Below, one piece after another: positions 61,719-64,000 of a stretch of DNA of 64,000 bases. This stretch comes from CBDDEH01 sp965226865 (GTDB taxonomy: Bacteria > Chloroflexota > Dehalococcoidia > Lucifugimonadales > JAGWBF01), in assembly GCA_965226865.1 (NCBI GenBank), contig CBDDEH010000003.1:496001-560000 (forward strand), read 5' to 3'. The notes under the pieces are model-generated. The model had not been told where the DNA came from and ran no database searches. It saw nothing but the letters and a program-made list of their open reading frames with translations. Within the stretch, counting starts at the first letter, position 1, and every line of letters begins with the position of its first letter. The position numbers and the translations under genes are program-made.

Positions 61719-62492
61719 CTAAAACAAACCACCGGTCTTCGACACCAGAGTCAGTATGTACTCCTGAGGCAACTCCGAATCTGGAATCCGGTCTTCCGGA
61801 ACTACCCCGAACTCATCCATCACCCAATATAGCTGACGTAGGTGCTGCACTGTATGTCCCGTAATAACGTCCAGCCGTTCGGCCACCGTCTTGTCGTCAG
61901 AGGCTAGTGGAGGATGATTCCGTAGCGCCACAAATGCCTGATTGGCAGACCATTCAAAATATCGCTCAAGAACTTGAGTGCCAAAGTCGGCTAGATCCTG
62001 AAAGCTTTCGTAAGAAAGACCGATTTCGTCGTCCATCACTGGTGCGTAGACACCACTGTCGACGGCCTCCATCGTACGCTCACCCCAACGGAAGACGTGA
62101 TAAACGAACTGGCTCATAGGCCTGTCTCTGTCGGGAGCGGTCCAGTTAAGCTTGTCGTCGGGCATTTGCCGAACAGACCTCCGGAAAGCTTCCATGACAC
62201 GGCCCAGCAGCGGAATTGTTTGGTCGGGGTCTCTAGGGGCCAGCTTGACGCCGAGTCCTAGCGCCTCGGAGATTTTGTTGGGGCTGTATCCTACGATGGG
62301 CTGTCCACCGATTATAGTCACGGGCAACGAGCGGATCCCCATGGCCAAAAGCTCATCCATGGCGCCGGAGTCGTTTCGGACGTCCCGGTCTACGTAGGTA
62401 ACACCGTGCTGCGAAAGGAACTCTTTCGTCCTGGCGCAGCTTGCTCAACCCTTCTGGGCGTAGATCTTCACCTCAAGGCTCGAAGCAGCCAT
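61719..62492 (-). CDS. Glutaredoxin-DinB fusion, candidate selenoprotein (UGA at CxxC)
   Basis: One frame of 257 codons from ATG at 62492 (GCGAGGG upstream) with a TGA at codon 16 (62447-62445). N-terminal: LEVKIYAQKG, then TGA-A-S-C, then ARTKEFLSQHGVTYVDRDV and MGIRSLPVTIIGGQPIVGY, a full glutaredoxin fold with the cis-Pro. TGA sits exactly at the first redox Cys, giving UxxC. C-terminal DinB-like four-helix domain (FVYHVFRWGERTMEAV; RLDVITGHTVQHLRQLYW) with His residues for metal. A hairpin follows the TGA. A nonsense mutation of TGC or TGT is the alternative; the shorter 61719-62360 start lacks the glutaredoxin half. Confidence 0.75.
62408..62440 (-). promoter_or_regulatory. SECIS-like hairpin downstream of UGA
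   Basis: Reading the minus strand, positions 5-10 after the TGA (GCTGCG) pair with 32-37 (CGCAGC); a CC/TT mismatch; 13-16 (AGGA) pair with 26-29 (TCCT); C17-G24 pair with a bulged T25; apical loop GAAAGA starting with G at 18. Distance and a loop G fit bacterial SECIS elements. The coding role of the same bases limits its freedom, so chance cannot be excluded. Confidence 0.55.
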
Positions 62493-62510
62493 TATGTCCC
62501 TCGCAACGGG

Positions 62511-64000
62511 TTATTGGGATTTTGGTGCACCAACTCTAGCGCGCCTGGCCTTTTTGCCAGTACCGTCAAGTAACAGAGTCTTTAAAATGTCAGCCGAGAC
62601 CTTTTTGTCTAGCGGCTCGTTATTGTTTCCGCATTTAGGAGATTGGATACAACTAGGGCATCCACTTTCGCACGGGCAGTCCGTTATTAGCTGCCATGTG
62701 GCCATCACCAAGTCCTCCATAACGTGAAATCCGCGTTCGGCAATGCCGATGCCTCCGGGGTGCCGTCATATATAAAGACCTGCGGCTTGCCCGTATCCGG
62801 ATGAAGCGGAGTTGAGACTCCACCAATGTCGTTGCGGTCGCACATGGCGAAAAGGGGAAGCACGCCTATCATGGCATGTTCCGCGGCATGGAGTCCGCCC
62901 GGTAAGTCGACAGGAACGTACTTGGCACGATCCAAAAATGATGGGGTATGTCGAACCACAGCCCTACCGTATCGAACCGTTGTGGGGGAAGATCCAGGGC
63001 CTCTTCACTTAGAGTTTCTTCGGTCAGTGGCACCTTCTTCCTGAAGGCCAACACGTGAGTTGTCACTTCCACGTCTCCTAGAAAAACGCCAATCCCGTCC
63101 ATCGACTTGGATCGACGGACGCCCTTGATCCTAATGTCTGTTAGGTCGCGGGTTTGAGTATAGTATTTGCCTTCGTCTGGCTTCGTATACGCTATCTTAT
63201 TTTCGAGGTCAAGGCGATCCACGAGATATGGCTCACCCTGGTGGAGGTAAATGGCGCCAGGGTGGAGTTCGTGGAAAGCCGAGGCCTCCTCTAAAGTTTC
63301 GAGGATCTTTCCAGTCTCAGTATCCACGACGACATAGCTGTATGGAGAGGTGGACCGTATGTTTACCGATTCCGCCGGGTACGATACCTCGGTCGTGATG
63401 TACCATCTGTTTCCAGACTCTTTCAGCATGCCGACCTCAACCAACCGATCCAGGTGGCTTTTAAAGGCCGGCCCGAACAGTTTTTCGTCTCCTTCATCAA
63501 GGGGCCGTTCATAGGCCGCGCACAGCATGTGTGGGTGCATAATGTGAGGGTTTTCAGTGGATATCAGTGCGCTCTCCATGGGACGTTCAAAAAACGCCTC
63601 AGGATGGTTCATGAAATATTGATCGAGTGGGTTGTCCTTGGCGACCAGAAACGCGATGGATTCCTCCGACCTTCTGCCGCTCCTGGCTGCCTGCTGCCAC
63701 GTGCTGCATACACTGCCTGGGTAACCGGTTATGACGGTTGCTTCGAGATCGCCGATGTCTATTCCAAGCTCGAGGGCATTCGTAGTGGTGACCCCGGTGA
63801 GATCTCCGCTGACAAGGGCTTGCTCGATTCTTCTACGGTCTTCCGGGAGGTAGCTGGCCCTGTATGGGCTTATCTTATCGACTATCTCAGGCCTCTGCTG
63901 TGCCAACCGTTCCTTCGCATAGATAGTCACCAACTCCGCCATCCGGCGAGTTCTGACAAAGGTAATCGTTCGAATATCACCTCTAACCAACTCCGAAAAA
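62511..64000 (-). pseudogene. Hrq1/MrfA-type DEAD/DEAH helicase, C-terminal part, two frameshifts, 5' end outside window
   Basis: The window ends inside it. Helicase C-domain: IRTITFVRTRRMAELVTIYA, ALVSGDLTGVTTTNALELGI, DIGDLEATVITGYPG and QAARSGRR. A wing/DUF1998-like C-terminus follows with LHAAEHAMIGVLPLFAMCDR and the Cys cluster CPCESGCPSCIQSPKCGNNN. A missing T in the A5 run at 62934-62938 (joining HHFLDRAKYVPV) and a missing base in the G4 run at 62757-62760 (restoring DGTPGGIGIAERGFHV) break the frame. Family members repair DNA (MrfA). It ends 18 bases upstream of the Grx-DinB gene. Confidence 0.85.

Noticed and set aside
1..64000. CRISPR array or rRNA operon
   Set aside because: No regularly spaced repeats and no rRNA-like stretches seen.

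Overview
The window looks like a bacterial chromosome segment, most likely from Chloroflexota (Dehalococcoidia/SAR202-like). This is an inference from gene content: luciferase-family flavin oxidoreductase, fused electron-transfer flavoprotein, geranylgeranyl-reductase-type flavoprotein, Thr/Pro-rich lipoprotein linkers, EF-P with a non-standard tip, and frequent GTG/TTG starts. No rRNA is present to confirm it.

Bases 1-16.6 kb are accessory DNA ending at the 3' end of the tmRNA gene ssrA. They hold a flavin oxidoreductase, a DUF72 gene, small orphan genes, a decayed baeRF-type release-factor-like gene, and four nearly identical 1.31-kb IS3-family elements (two per orientation). Three elements have exact 3-bp target duplications, so the interrupted genes (a 350-aa lipoprotein, a glycine-zipper small protein, msrB) can be rebuilt to the base. 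The fourth has mismatched flanks and sits against a beheaded large serine recombinase 81 bp from ssrA, which suggests an integrative element that used ssrA and was later rearranged.

From 16.6 to about 34 kb lies core genome: ssrA-smpB-ctpA, aspS, tig-clpP-clpX, then a long minus-strand block (dprA-topA-xerC-aroQ-pepP-efp-xseA-xseB-PHP-formyltransferase). Two tRNA-Ser genes follow. From 34.6 to 48 kb are envelope and transport genes: secreted protein, two CorC/CNNM-type proteins, glmU, a CPA2 antiporter, tRNA-Arg and tRNA-Pro, several lipoproteins, a PD40 beta-propeller, a geranylgeranyl reductase, an O-antigen-ligase/TPR protein and a cohesin-domain lipoprotein.

From 48 to 64 kb are an internally deleted nicotinate phosphoribosyltransferase, an etfBA fusion with an in-frame TAG, a winged-helix regulator, rpsU-purQ-purL-rplI-dnaB, a DnaD-like gene and a tandem-AAA+ DnaC-like gene (replication initiation cluster), HIT, enoyl-CoA hydratase, an ABC exporter, a glutaredoxin-DinB fusion and an Hrq1/MrfA-type helicase cut by the window edge.

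The most notable observation is the glutaredoxin-DinB gene. An in-frame TGA sits exactly at the first Cys of the CxxC motif and is followed at once by a SECIS-like hairpin, so it is a candidate selenoprotein. Against this, at least five genes carry single-base deletions, mostly in homopolymers, so sequencing or assembly indels are likely in this contig and every 'broken' gene needs read-level checking.
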